A DNA stretch of 64,000 nucleotides from Corynascus novoguineensis (lineage: Eukaryota > Ascomycota > Sordariomycetes > Sordariales > Chaetomiaceae): contig MU857612.1 of the NCBI GenBank assembly GCA_033296725.1, forward strand, positions 334,126 through 398,125, in the 5' to 3' direction. Below the pieces are notes generated by a model. That model worked only from the letters and a program-made list of their open reading frames with translations, was not told the origin of the DNA and searched no databases. The position numbers were made by a program, and so were the translations under genes. Shown in pieces: positions 36,813-46,582 of the stretch; position 1 is the stretch's first letter, and every line of letters begins with the position of its first letter.

Positions 36813-38009
36813 ACATGGCGCCGAAGCTTACAATGAACCGTTCCATGTTGACTGTTTCGATTTTGCATCATCCGAGCTGATTCCACCAAGACAAAGGCAA
36901 GTCCAAGCGTTATTCCTAGTAATACCAGAGTCAAGTGGCCAACTGTGCAGCCCCAATGAAAATCCCATCAGCACTACAAGCAAAGCCATTACAACCCAAA
37001 CTTCTTACGCGTAGGAAACTTTCAGGTTCAAGCCGGCACCACATTCAAGGCCAAGCTCCTCCCAACACATATAGCTCCCTCGCGGGGATATCGATCCTCG
37101 TCTCGCTCCCATACCGGCGCGGCACGTAACAGCCCGGGCAGCGTGTCCAATCCAAACATCCTAGTAAGGTAGGTAGCGAACATTCTCTGGTGAACCGGGG
37201 GCGTCCGTATTAACTTTGTCTTCCAAGTCCACAACCATGTCTGGGGACCTGGCAATCAAAGCCAAATGCACGAGGAAGCCATACGTCGGTTTTGAGGGAG
37301 CGTGATCGAGGGCTGGGACAGAGGTCATCAGATACCTGTTGATCAACCTCCTGATAGTGCCGCGCAGGCGGTCGTCGCTCCTTTCCGAGTGACTGGCGAG
37401 ACTGAACCCGTCGTCAATCGTGGCACAGACTCAGGTTGGAGTGCACTCCGGCTTACCCTGGCCTCTTGCGACGAGTTCAACACCCCCCATTCTTCAGCCT
37501 GGAACGATGTATTTGAAGTGCACCGTGGACCAGTTCTTCCTCATCAACGCGCCATCGCACTAAATCGTCAGCAATTTCACTCATCTGCCGCGCGAGCGCG
37601 CAATATTCCTCGGCGTTGACCCACCGAGTAAAGTGAACCCATGGTCACAAGGCCCTGCGACTTTCCGCTCTTCTCCTTCTCCCTTTCTACCCATCTAAGC
37701 GCTTGTAGCCCAAAACCTGGCGTCGCCGTGATCGAGAACTGGAACGCTATTTTCGCCATGCAAGTATACAGATGTAATGAGGGCCTCATTTCTCAGGGAC
37801 ACACCGCGTCGGTGCCCAGCGTGGACGAGTGGCACATCGCGGCGCTGTGTTCTAGCTCGCCGTCGGCTTCTGGCGTCTGATGATAGGACCAAATGCCGGG
37901 AGAGATAATAAAGCAGCAAAATTAGTCCAAGTGTTACGAACGTATTATTAGGTCTATTCAATCGGAAGTAATGGTCACTACTTAAACGGTAATTTGAAAT
38001 TATTTGATC

Positions 38010-38130
38010 ACATACGACCATGCCTACTTGAAAACACGGGATCCCGTCCGCTCTCCCCTAGTTAAACAAGTAAGGGCAAGTTTATTTAGTGGGAGAGCTA
38101 GACGGTCGCGAAACGGCTGAGATCTCGCCG
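38010..38130 (+). pseudogene. 5S rRNA sequence with intact 5' part and diverged 3' part
   Basis: The start ACATACGACCAT, the following 'GAAAACA', the block 'TCCCGTCCGCTC' and 'TAGTTAA' match the conserved 5' two thirds of filamentous-fungal 5S rRNA. Helix II is kept by paired changes (CCTACTTG against CAAGTAAGG with a bulged A), so it derives from a real isotype rather than random decay. After about nucleotide 75 similarity fades: the 3' strand of helix I (expected GTTGTATGT) and the loop E region are missing. Dispersed 5S genes and pseudogenes are usual in Sordariomycetes. The missing 3' portion has a counterpart at 40302-40343. Confidence 0.6.
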
Positions 38131-38332
38131 TCAATTCTTGGAGATGGGATGGCCATCTCACTGTGCCCCTTTTTCTGCGGATCGGGGGGGTTGGCATTCA
38201 CCGCAGCCAGCTACCTAGCGATTAGCTTCTATAACCTAGCCTTCCTCAAAGATCAAGTACATATCTCTGACGAATTGCTAGGCTAGCCGCTTCTGAAAGG
38301 GCTCAACGGAGGTACAACCTGGGGTTGCTAGA

Positions 38333-39447
38333 ATGGATTCGGGGAAGCCAAAAAAGGTTCCTAACAAGAATGTCTCAATCACAGTGAATGCTTCTGAGCT
38401 TGCAGTCAAGTGTGACTTGTATTGACAACTGAGGACCTCTCCGAGCTCCTCAGAACAAGTGACTATATAGTTTCTGATTGCACCTACTGCAACCTGTCCA
38501 CATTCCACCATCACCAACCACTCCACAGCATACCGCTCTTCGCCAAACAGCGGACGGGCCTGGGTGAGCTGCTCCACCGACCACGGCCGGGCACCTGGAA
38601 GCAGTTCCTGGCCCAGCCCAGCATATTTCTTGCGCGAAAGCTGTACACCTGGCGCCAGACCATTCCTGCCCAGCCTCTGGTGGACCCCGTCTCGGTCGTG
38701 TGCGTGTCCGACACGCACAACAGCCAGCCGCCGCTCCCAGCGGGCGACGTCCTGATCCACGCCGGCGACCTCACGCAGTCAGGCTCCCTGCGCGAGCTGC
38801 AGGCGACGTTGATCTGGCTGCAGGCCCAGCCGCACCCGGTCAAGATCGTGGTGGCTGGCAACCACGACTTGCCTCTCGACGCGAGCCGAGACGGTGCCGA
38901 GAGCAAGCCTGCCTTGGAACGCAAGCAGATCGACTGGGGCGACATCATCTACCTGGAAAACGCCGCGACGACCGTAACCTGCCCCAACGGCCGTCGGCTG
39001 CGCGTCTACGGCAGCCCGCTTTCTGCCCGCCACGGAAACTGGGCTTTCCAATTCCCCCGCGGCGAGGATGTGTGGACCGAGATGGTGCCGTGGGGAATCG
39101 ACGTGCTGGTGACGCATGGCCCGCCGCGGGCACACCTCGACCTGCTGCGGTTAGGCTGCGAGCATCTTCTAGCGACGCTGTGGCGGGTTCGTCCGCGGCT
39201 GCATGTCTTTGGGCATATCCACGACGGCACCGGCACCGAGTGGCTCCAGTTTGATGAGCTTCAGACCGCCTATGAACGCACCGTGCTCTCTGGTGGCGGG
39301 ATTTGGAATCTTGCGCGGACTGTGTGGGGGGCGTTGCGAACATTTTGGCGGCCGGCTGCCGAGGCCAGGTGCTTGCTTGTCAACTTCGCGGTTGTTGGAG
39401 GCCTGCGAGACGATGAGCGGCGGCGACCGATCAGGGTGGTGTTATAA
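38333..39447 (+). CDS. Calcineurin-like metallophosphoesterase
   Basis: The catalytic open frame ending at 39447 is clear but has no ATG before the active site. A model with ATG 38333, exon 38333-38409, intron 38410-38528 (GTGTGA...ACAG) and exon 38529-39447 gives 331 residues and is my best guess for the 5' end. Motifs of the family are complete: SDTHN, 'IHAGDLTQSG', GNHD, 'VTHGPPR' and 'FGHIHDG', which bind two metal ions and hydrolyse phosphomonoesters or diesters. 'DWGDIIYLEN' between the motifs is typical of a fungal subgroup of cytosolic phosphoesterases (UPF0046/MPPED-like). The substrate is unknown. The gene lies between two partial 5S rRNA sequences and is notably GC-rich. Confidence 0.75.
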
Positions 39448-39540
39448 CAAAGACGTTGCATGGAGAATGAAACAGATTGATTTATTGCTTGACAGTGATG
39501 ATGTCAGACGATTGAGGTGACAGGACCGTAGAATACCGCC

Positions 39541-40149
39541 TTACACGAACAGCACATGAGGATCCCCAGCCACGATATTCATGTCCAAGAACCGCCTGCT
39601 CCTCGCATCCTCTCTCGGCTCCTGGTTAAATCTGTCCGGTATGATCAAGGTCTGCTGCAACGCAGGCACCTTGGCAACCCAACTCGGTTCTTCCTCGAGA
39701 ATTATTGTCCGTCGCCTGAGTTCTTCCTCCATTGCTGGGCCGGTGATGATGGCCGGACTACCCCTCGGCAAGCCGCGTTTGATCAAGCGGTTGAAGGCCG
39801 TCACCAGGTAAAACGGCAAGACGGCAAGGATGGCATACCGCTCGGGGTCGGTGTCCGCGGGATCCGGGATGGCGGAGACAGCCCACGTCGGCTGGTTGAA
39901 GAAGAACTCGATTTCGGTCCGCAGACCAATGGTGTAGCCGACCACCAGATACTCGTACATGCGGTACAAGGACGCGGTGGGAGTGCGGCCTTTGGTCTGG
40001 GCTGGCTTGCCCATACGCTCGTCTCGGTGGGCCAACAGCAAAGCCACTGTCGGAGGGGCCTGGAAGGTGTCTTCGGTGGTTTGCTTGGCCGTCATCTTCG
40101 TCCATCTCCCTCGGAAGCGCTCAACGACTAGGCGGGCAAACTCGACCAT
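39541..40149 (-). CDS. Hypothetical protein, 202 aa
   Basis: Single exon; the ATG at 40149 (MVEFARLVVERF) was chosen because the upstream open frame starts without ATG. It is not recognised as a known family. It has a basic amphipathic N-terminus that could serve as a mitochondrial presequence, a 'YRMYEYLVVGYTIGLRTEIEFFFNQP' region, one hydrophobic stretch ('YAILAVLPFYLVTAFNRLI', possibly a single TM) and a charged C-terminus. It is convergent with the metallophosphoesterase, with only 93 bases between stop codons. Amino-acid composition looks coding, and no introns are needed. Confidence 0.65.
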   Translation of the reverse strand: MVEFARLVVERFRGRWTKMTAKQTTEDTFQAPPTVALLLAHRDERMGKPAQTKGRTPTASLYRMYEYLVVGYTIGLRTEIEFFFNQPTWAVSAIPDPADTDPERYAILAVLPFYLVTAFNRLIKRGLPRGSPAIITGPAMEEELRRRTIILEEEPSWVAKVPALQQTLIIPDRFNQEPREDARSRRFLDMNIVAGDPHVLFV

Positions 40150-40270
40150 AGTGACGCAGTTGATTGAAGTTTGATTGAGATCGCGAGGCGGTTTGCGGAG
40201 GAGAAGTGTTGATGGGGGGAAGAAGTCCACCTAGCCCCGGCGGGTGGCCGCGAGAAGGGCAACTAGAGTT

Positions 40271-40300
40271 ACAGCCCCAGCCCTGCATGGCCGGGGCTGT
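40271..40300. repeat. Inverted repeat, 12-bp stem with one mismatch
   Basis: ACAGCCCCAGCC, six-base loop CTGCAT, then GGCCGGGGCTGT. It directly abuts the 5S rRNA 3' fragment and may be the edge of the sequence that interrupts it, or a GC-rich regulatory stem. Confidence 0.6.
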
Positions 40301-40301
40301 G

Positions 40302-40357
40302 CACCGGCGTGTGACGACCAGCGAATCCCCAGTGTTGTATGTGAATTATTTTTTTTT
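40302..40357 (+). pseudogene. 3' fragment of a 5S rRNA gene with Pol III-type T-run
   Basis: 'GTGACGACCAGCGAATCCCC' followed by 'GTGTTGTATGTG' matches the last about 40 bases of filamentous-fungal 5S rRNA (GGGTGACCACCAGCGAATCCC...GTTGTATGT). A nine-T run (40349-40357) follows, as a RNA polymerase III terminator would. The upstream 80 bases of a 5S gene are not present next to it. Its GTTGTATGT would pair with the ACATACGAC that starts the 5S piece at 38010. Confidence 0.55.
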
Positions 40358-41105
40358 GTTCCATGTCACTCTGTTTAGTAATCTTCACTATCCTGTTCTT
40401 CTCTCGCCTCCGTTCCCCATTATGGACGAGAGGCTGGCTGTAGATGTCGCAGTTTTGATATATCTCTCCATTTGAGCGCCTGGTCAACGTTGACAGATAA
40501 AGCTCCAATGGAAGGCGGATACGTCAACATCAAGCGGGATATGCGCTCCCTGGGCACCCCTGTACCTGTGGAGGCACGGTTCTCTTGGGGGAAACAACAG
40601 CTAGGCGTCACTAACTAGTTAGGTGGAAATTCAATACTATTCTGCGTGCACGCTTTTTGAATGCTCACAGTATATAGATCCTCTCGCTTCTCAACGGTCC
40701 AACAGAACCAGACTCCTGCCAGCCGAAGTTCTCAGCCAAGAATTCTTGTCTCTTCCGTGTTTGCCTTAGAATTAGGAGAAGAAAGAAGTCTTTTGCCCTC
40801 TAGATATTGATATGGCTTTCCGACAGCTCAGTCCAGACATTTCTTCGAAGGGAAAAATCACGGCTCGGGTCAGAGGCGCAGAATAAACATACTCAAGTTC
40901 TATTCCGGAAGGGAACAGAAATGGCTCCTGTCGTGCTATCAAGATCATGGGTATACGTTGATATCCCAAATTTGAACCGTGTTGAATCCATAATGTCGAG
41001 AGTGCAGTGGCAGGTGATAAAACGGCGACCGAGAAAGAGAGAAAAAAAAGAAGAAAGGGTCAGTTAACAAGGGGAAAACACATCATAAATTTTTGAAAAG
41101 CCGCC

Positions 41106-42223
41106 TCACAAATCTGGCCAGTCCCACACAGTCCGCTCGGTATTGCGCCTTGTCACTCCGACATGATCTCCAACCGACACAGTTATGCCTTGCGTGTGGC
41201 GGCTGTCAAGGAAGGCATACCGGCCAAAGACTGGCGACCACTTCGATCCCTTATCCACCCTCCGTTCCTTCATGAGCCGTTTCAAGACAGTCCCCAGCTC
41301 ACCCTCGGCCGGCTTCCCAGTGTCGTAGTCAACATTTAGGCTGACGCATCGCACGCAGTTGCTCGTCAGTTGTAAAAGGTTTTGCCCATCGTCACTGTTG
41401 TGACTCAGGCCGCCGATGCCGAGTTCGGCCCAGAAGTCCTCGGCCCATGGATCCTCACCCTCGCCATCAACCACAATATTGGGTCGGAACTTATACATTC
41501 CCAGCTGCTGGCCGCTGAGAAAGCGGTCCTTAAAGTCCTCGAGGGACCGCTCGGATGTGACTAGTAGGGGTGCCACGTCGCTGAATCCAATCCATGGCCT
41601 CGAGTCCGTGTTCGAGCGTTGTGAACCAGCAAGGTAAGATGTCAACGACGAGATCCATCCTTGCTGCTGCTGCTCGCTGGTGGGTTTTGGTGGCAGTGTC
41701 TTTCCAAGAACAGCTCGACGGCCATCGCCGAGATATACCAACATAGTGCGGACGCCGAAGCGCTGGCTGAACCAGCTGTCGTAGGGTTCACCCATGCGAT
41801 AGGCCGAGGTTGGGCTGCCGTGCAGAACTACGTCGATCCTGTTGAGGGAGGATAGATCCGGTGCTAGTGGGACCTCGATGGCCTTGTTTTCCTCGATGGA
41901 CGCGGTATCTGACGGGGAGGTGCCATGGAAGCGCACCGCAATCCGATGCGCTGCCCCGTCTTCGGACTCGCGGATAAACCGCTGTTCAAACAGAGCACCG
42001 CGAGGATGCGAGTCCACTTGAATTTTCCTCAGCTCTCCTGTCGCTGAATGCACTTCGTATAGCATGAATCTCCGGTCATGCTCAACCCCCTGCGGCCCGA
42101 TTTGAGCCGAGTTGAGCTCAATCCCCCGCAAACCCTTGATGGGATAAACGTAGAGCTAGCTACATGGTCAGCGCGAGTTCGGTTTAAGGTGAGCGAGGAA
42201 AAACTCACTGCGGTGATCTTCAT
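41106..42223 (-). CDS. MOSC-domain protein (YcbX/mARC-like molybdenum cofactor enzyme)
   Basis: Two exons: a 15-base first exon 42223-42209 (MKITA) and 42155-41106; intron 42156-42208 (GTGAGT...CTAG, 53 bases), 354 residues. The joined start reads MKITALYVYPIKGLRG, the classic beginning of the MOSC N-terminal beta-barrel ('L.VYPIKG'). The C-terminal MOSC domain has 'FRPNIVVDG', 'WAELGIGG' and 'SNCVRCVSLNVDYDTG', whose cysteine pair includes the expected molybdenum ligand. Members reduce N-hydroxylated compounds (mARC) or move sulfur on the cofactor. Fungal single-domain forms are poorly studied and likely act with cytochrome b5 and its reductase. It shares a 726-base divergent promoter with the hydrolase at 42950. 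Confidence 0.88.
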
Positions 42224-42949
42224 GGGCTGGTGATATTTACAGAGGTGCCGAGATGTGCAACTATAGAAAACAAGAGAAATAGTTGAATGCGAACTGGTCG
42301 GCGAAATGGCGGTGCAGGGCGAAAGGGATCAAAGTGAGTCCGTATGACAAGAGTCGTCTCGTCCGTGACACAAGTTGGTATGGACCAATGAAAAGGGCCT
42401 GCAACTCACTAGCAGTTTCCACTCTAGCTCTCTTTGGGCAAAATAGAGCTCCTTCCATCGCATGCTTGACCACGGTCCTCTTTGTGTACAGTACGAATGT
42501 ACTGCGGATGCGCGCAAACGGCCCGCCCATACGTCGAGCCGGGGTTCTGGGAAAGGTGGCGCAGAAGGGTTAGGTCGGCTCAGCGCGAGAGCAGACGAGG
42601 TATATATGTGCATATTTAAAATTACCCCGAAGTTGATATGAATGTAGTGGGTATATGAGCTAAAACAACCATGATTGTCCTTCTCTTGCTGGTATGTGTT
42701 TGGTGGTTGAGACCCTTTTCTCTTGTACAGTTTTCATTCGTGACGCAAGATGACCGGCCCGGGAAGCGAAGCGGAACGCAGCCGGGTTCACGGCGCCGCC
42801 GGTCCCGCATATTCTCCGCACAACCACCACTCTCAGCATCATATCATTCAAGTGGAACATTCTGACAAACCGGAGTCACGACAACAATCAAACCATCAGA
42901 AAAGCCGGATAACACCAAATCCCGCTCTCACCAAACCTTCATCGAGAAG
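42224..42949. other. Divergent promoter region, MOSC protein / alpha-beta hydrolase
   Basis: Head-to-head spacer. It includes an AT-rich TATA-like stretch at about 42600-42624 (TATATATGTGCATATTTAAA) roughly midway between the two genes. No open frame is supported. Confidence 0.5.
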
Positions 42950-43980
42950 ATGGAGGACAAAAACGTCGTATTAAATACCAAGCCTGGGGCCTGCCTTCAC
43001 ATATCAATGGTTCATCCCCAACCACAGCGAGAGAGTCCGGTATCCGACAAGCTCGTGGTGTTTCTGAATGGCCTCGCATTACCTTCGGCCGCTTGGTCTG
43101 AGTCAGTTGATCACTTTCTCCGCCTTAGGAAGGACTCAAACCGACCAACCCCTGCCCTACTCTTGTATGATCGCTATGGCCAGGGCAAGTCTGACTCGGA
43201 CCCATCCGACTCCCGGGACTCGCCCTACGGTCACGATGCCCGCACAGTCATCGCTGACCTCCACCAGCTTCTTACTCAAATCTCCAGCGACGAGCTTCAT
43301 TGCCGGCTAGAAGACCTCCGCTTGGTTCTTGTATGCAACTCAATCGGATGCGCCCTCGCCCGTCTCTACGCGGCTGAGCACCCCGGCTATGTTGGAGCGT
43401 TTCTCTTCCTTGACTCCATGATGGCCAATACGGACTTTGTCTCCGTCTTTCCCGACCCGGATGACCCGGGGTTCGACGACGGCAGGCTCCCGGAGGACAT
43501 CACGGTCGATGACCTGCGGCACACACGGACTAGGTTCCTGGAATTCTTCCACCCAACGGTGCCCAACTCAGAGCATCTGGACAGGAGGAACCTAAGAGAG
43601 CTGCTACCGCACGCGGACCAGCCTGCTTTCCCCAGCGGCCGGGGAGATAGACCGCCGTTGTTGACCGTAGTAGGACACGACTGGGAGGAGTTCGCATGCC
43701 AGTGCGAACATGTAAGTGTAAAGGACTCACGAAAAACTCGAGGTGGAGGTTGACTGTCCCCGTATTGCAATAGGGCTCGCTGTCTGTCTCAAAGGCCGTG
43801 ATAAACACGTACCTGAATCCCACATGGGGTGAGTACAACGAGGGTTTGACTCACTTGGTGCAAGAAAAGAAAGGTGTCAAGATCGCCAAGGGATGCGGCC
43901 ACTTTATCCAAAAGGATGACCCGGCCTTCGTGGCGGCCGAACTGAATAGCCTCTTGGATGAGCTACAGGAACGTGGGTAG
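42950..43980 (+). CDS. Alpha/beta hydrolase
   Basis: Exons 42950-43711 and 43774-43980, intron 43712-43773 (GTAAGT...ATAG), 322 residues, ATG at 42950. Fold landmarks: strand 'KLVVFLNGLALPSAAW' (oxyanion region), 'LLYDRYGQGKSD', nucleophile elbow 'LVCNSIGCALARLYA' with the serine in C-N-S-I-G, and the histidine in 'AKGCGHFIQKDDP' near the end. The first glycine of the usual G-x-S-x-G is cysteine here. There is no signal peptide, so it is probably cytosolic. The reaction and substrate cannot be inferred; the family includes esterases, lipases and haloperoxidase-like enzymes. Confidence 0.82.
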
Positions 43981-44387
43981 CATTCCGGTAACCGCCCGTG
44001 TGGCACCCGTGGCTCTGGTCGCAGTGGGTCTGGAAGTTGGAAAATACGGAAATGCACAAAGAACCAATATAGCGAAAGAGAGGAAGATACTGCCGAGGCC
44101 GCTGAAAAGGCCGGAGAAGCGATACACATTACGTTATGTCTTCCTAGAGGTAAACCCGAGGGTTCTGCCAACGGAATTGCACATGCGAAACTTCCATGGC
44201 ATGCTTCATAGCCGTGCCGATTCTCAGGGGACAAGATGATTTGTGTTCAACACCGACAACACCGCCCTATGCATCCCATCCAACAATGACGAAACGCTTG
44301 CAACAGGCCCTGCAAATGAAACCTGCTCTCACTTGTCGCTGTTCTTCGGTCCCCTATCCTTCTGCAAGAGGTTTCCCTCCAGCTTCC
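43981..44387. other. Convergent 3' spacer
   Basis: 407 bases tail-to-tail between the hydrolase and the deacetylase genes. Nothing recognised. Confidence 0.4.
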
Positions 44388-45167
44388 TTATGCGGACCAG
44401 TACCAGTTCTCGGCGGGGTCGCCGAGACATTCGCCAACCGTAACCGCTCTGTATCCACGTTGCTGAATCTCCTCGAGCATATGCGGAACCAAGAATTCGG
44501 TCGTGTACTGTAGCGAGTCGTGGCTGAGCACCAAGAACGAGTCGCCCCATCGGCGCTCGTCTAGAGCCCTGTTGAAATTTTCCAAGGCCCCGGTGTCGCC
44601 CGCTTGATTGTGAAGATAGTCCTTGGAGTCGACGTCGAAGTTGACCACATGCAGGCCCAGCCGCTCCGTCTCGGACAAGCAGTCGTCCGAGCAAGAAGCA
44701 TATGGCGGTCGAAGATAGGTGGGGGCTTTTCCGAGGACGTGGAAGAGCGCCTTCTCTAGTTCAGTGATTTGGTATTCCCGCGTGGCTGAATCGGCAGGCG
44801 ACAAGTCGGCGTGTGCCCACGTGTGAGAGCCGATCTGATGGCCAGAGCGGTCCATCCGCCGCAGGATCCCAGGCCATGGCGTCGAGAAATCATTGATGCC
44901 ACGGGACCAATTTTCGCCGTTGATGAAGAATGTGGCTTTGGCTCCGTATTCGTCCAAAAGATCCAAGACATGACTGGTGTAGATAAATGGGCCGTCATCG
45001 AACGTGAGTGCCACGACACCAGGCACCGTGCAGTGCTCGATAATGACGCCACGAGGGATAGACGTCGTCGCTCGGGCCGTAAGGTTGACGGAGTGTGTAG
45101 GCGCGCTGTGCCCTCGTGAGAGAAACAGGCCTATCGTAAGCAGGGCAGACAACCTCGGAACAATCAT
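44388..45167 (-). CDS. Secreted polysaccharide (chitin) deacetylase, CE4 family
   Basis: Single exon, 259 residues, ATG at 45167. The N-terminal hydrophobic stretch 'LSALLTIGLFLS' with a following 'GHSAP' is a likely signal peptide. CE4 NodB-homology motifs are complete: TFDDGP (55-60), the metal-binding HTWAH (115-119), RPPYASC (153-159), 'FDVDSKDY' (178-184) and LSHDSL (215-220). The enzyme removes acetyl groups from chitin or related polymers in the cell wall or outside the cell. No chitin-binding module is present, so it is the short single-domain form. Open frame continues upstream of the ATG without another ATG. Confidence 0.92.
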   Translation of the reverse strand: MIVPRLSALLTIGLFLSRGHSAPTHSVNLTARATTSIPRGVIIEHCTVPGVVALTFDDGPFIYTSHVLDLLDEYGAKATFFINGENWSRGINDFSTPWPGILRRMDRSGHQIGSHTWAHADLSPADSATREYQITELEKALFHVLGKAPTYLRPPYASCSDDCLSETERLGLHVVNFDVDSKDYLHNQAGDTGALENFNRALDERRWGDSFLVLSHDSLQYTTEFLVPHMLEEIQQRGYRAVTVGECLGDPAENWYWSA

Positions 45168-45842
45168 GGCTGCTGAGGTGGACGAAGTGTGGCCACTGAA
45201 AATGCTGTGATAAATATGTGGATGACGTACGCGACGGCTGCTGCAGTTAACTTCGAATCGGACGCCACTTGGTGTGGGAGGCGGGCAAGATCGTAAATAG
45301 AGCAGAGGAAGAAGCAAGAGAAGCGCCGACGCGAACCAGAACTAGAAGCTTGTCGTCTCACTGCACGAGCCTGAGAGGACAGGTCGACGGGCATGAGAGA
45401 ATGCCGCGTAGGAAAGCGCTGGCCAGGAGAGCGCTAGTCGGGGGGCCCTTCCAGCAACACATCTCCCGAGCTCACGATGTTTCAGGAAGGTAGATGCATC
45501 CGGAACAGGCCTGCCACAGCGCCCAAAGCCTTCGGCAGATTCGGGTTCCTGTCTTAATTCCTCCACTCCGGGAAGGCATAAGACAAAACTCGTTTGCTTG
45601 AGTTAGCACTGGAGGCTGGGCTCTCCTTGCGAAGGAAAGGGCAATCTAGGTGAATTCGGTGCTGAGGCGTCATGATGAGCTGTTTTCCCGCCGAGGCAGG
45701 TGCAGTTGTCTCAGTCTGTTTGCGGCCCGAGAGAGAACTCATCCTATGTCAAGTCTGTGGGTCGGCTTTGTCTCGGCGGTCGCGGGGGAAAAGACCAACC
45801 ACTTTCAACCTGCGGATCAGATGCCAAACGACCGTACAAGAC
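45168..45842. other. Intergenic, 675 bases
   Basis: Upstream of the deacetylase and downstream of the DUF7719-like gene. No gene or repeat recognised. Confidence 0.4.
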
Positions 45843-46582
45843 TTATTTGATGCTGTATCCCTTTATCCACAGAAAAAGGCCTGCGCCGGCAAGGCTGAGA
45901 ACTGCCCACAAAAGCTCCAGTTCAATGACAGACCACACCCATAAGCAACCGAGCGGCGGCGCCTGTTTCATAACGGCCATGTAGCCGTACGAATTGGTGA
46001 TGTGGATTAGGTAGCAACCCGCGCACACACTTGTGACGAAAAAGATTGTTTGTCGGAAGGCCGACTGGTACCGCTGAGATAGACCTGGAATCAGTCCAGG
46101 GTTGGCCGGGTGAGGATGGAGGACGTAAATCAGCAACCCGAAGACTGGGCCGCAAGATGCGTGTATCAGCAATATGGCTCCGCGTAGACGATGGGAAAGG
46201 TGCCGACCTCACCTAGTAGCGCTTGGCCAAACCTCATCAAGACTCGGGACCAGACCACCCTGTCAATGGAGTATTGGTGCTGCACCAGAACATCGAAGGT
46301 GAAGTGTAGCATCGACAGGCTCACGGACCACAATGCCGTCTCGAGCACACGCTCGACAGAAGGGGGCAGTCCAGCTTCTTCGGAACCTTCCTCATCGTCG
46401 CTCGGCTGCCGCGAAGTAACCACGGCAGATTTCTTCGCAATTATCTCCTCCCTTTTCTTTGCCTCGTCGAATAGCCCTCTCTCTTGGGCGAGTTGTATCA
46501 ACGTCTTTTCTGTCGGACCTGACCGGTCCGGCTGTTTCAGTTTGAGGTCAGATGGAGATCGTTCTCTGCGTTTTCTTGCCAT
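45843..46582 (-). CDS. Multi-TM fungal membrane protein (DUF7719-like)
   Basis: Two exons: 46582-46213 and 46144-45843, intron 46145-46212 (GTGAGG...CCAG), 223 residues, ATG at 46582 (MARKRRERSPSD). The first about 80 residues are charged and basic, with a Glu-rich acidic patch. Four hydrophobic segments follow: 'TALWSVSLSMLHFTFDVLV', 'VFGLLIYVLHP', 'TIFFVTSVCAGCYLIHI' and 'VWSVIELELLWAVLSLAGAGLFLWI'. I recall this 'LWSVSLSMLHFTFDVLVQHQY' pattern from the uncharacterised fungal DUF7719 family. The function is unknown; location is probably an internal membrane. Confidence 0.8.

Larger units (their letters stand above)
29720..38009. other. Gene-poor 8.3-kb region upstream of the C2H2 factor
   Basis: No open frame longer than about 200 codons is present. 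Those seen lack ATG starts, sit on both strands and show no family motif. The first kilobase (29720-30900) is GC-rich and is likely 5' UTR and promoter of the C2H2 gene. A strongly pyrimidine-rich tract at about 36465-36560, typical of fungal core promoters, precedes a 41-codon ATG frame at 36687-36812. A TACGGAGTA motif occurs at 31877-31885. The region may hold non-coding transcription units or long regulatory DNA, but nothing can be named. Confidence 0.5.
40150..41105. other. Intergenic with hairpin and 5S 3' fragment
   Basis: Contains a 12-bp stem hairpin (40271-40300), the 5S rRNA 3'-end fragment with a T-run (40302-40357), and then AT-richer DNA with no gene up to the MOSC stop codon. 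Confidence 0.5.
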
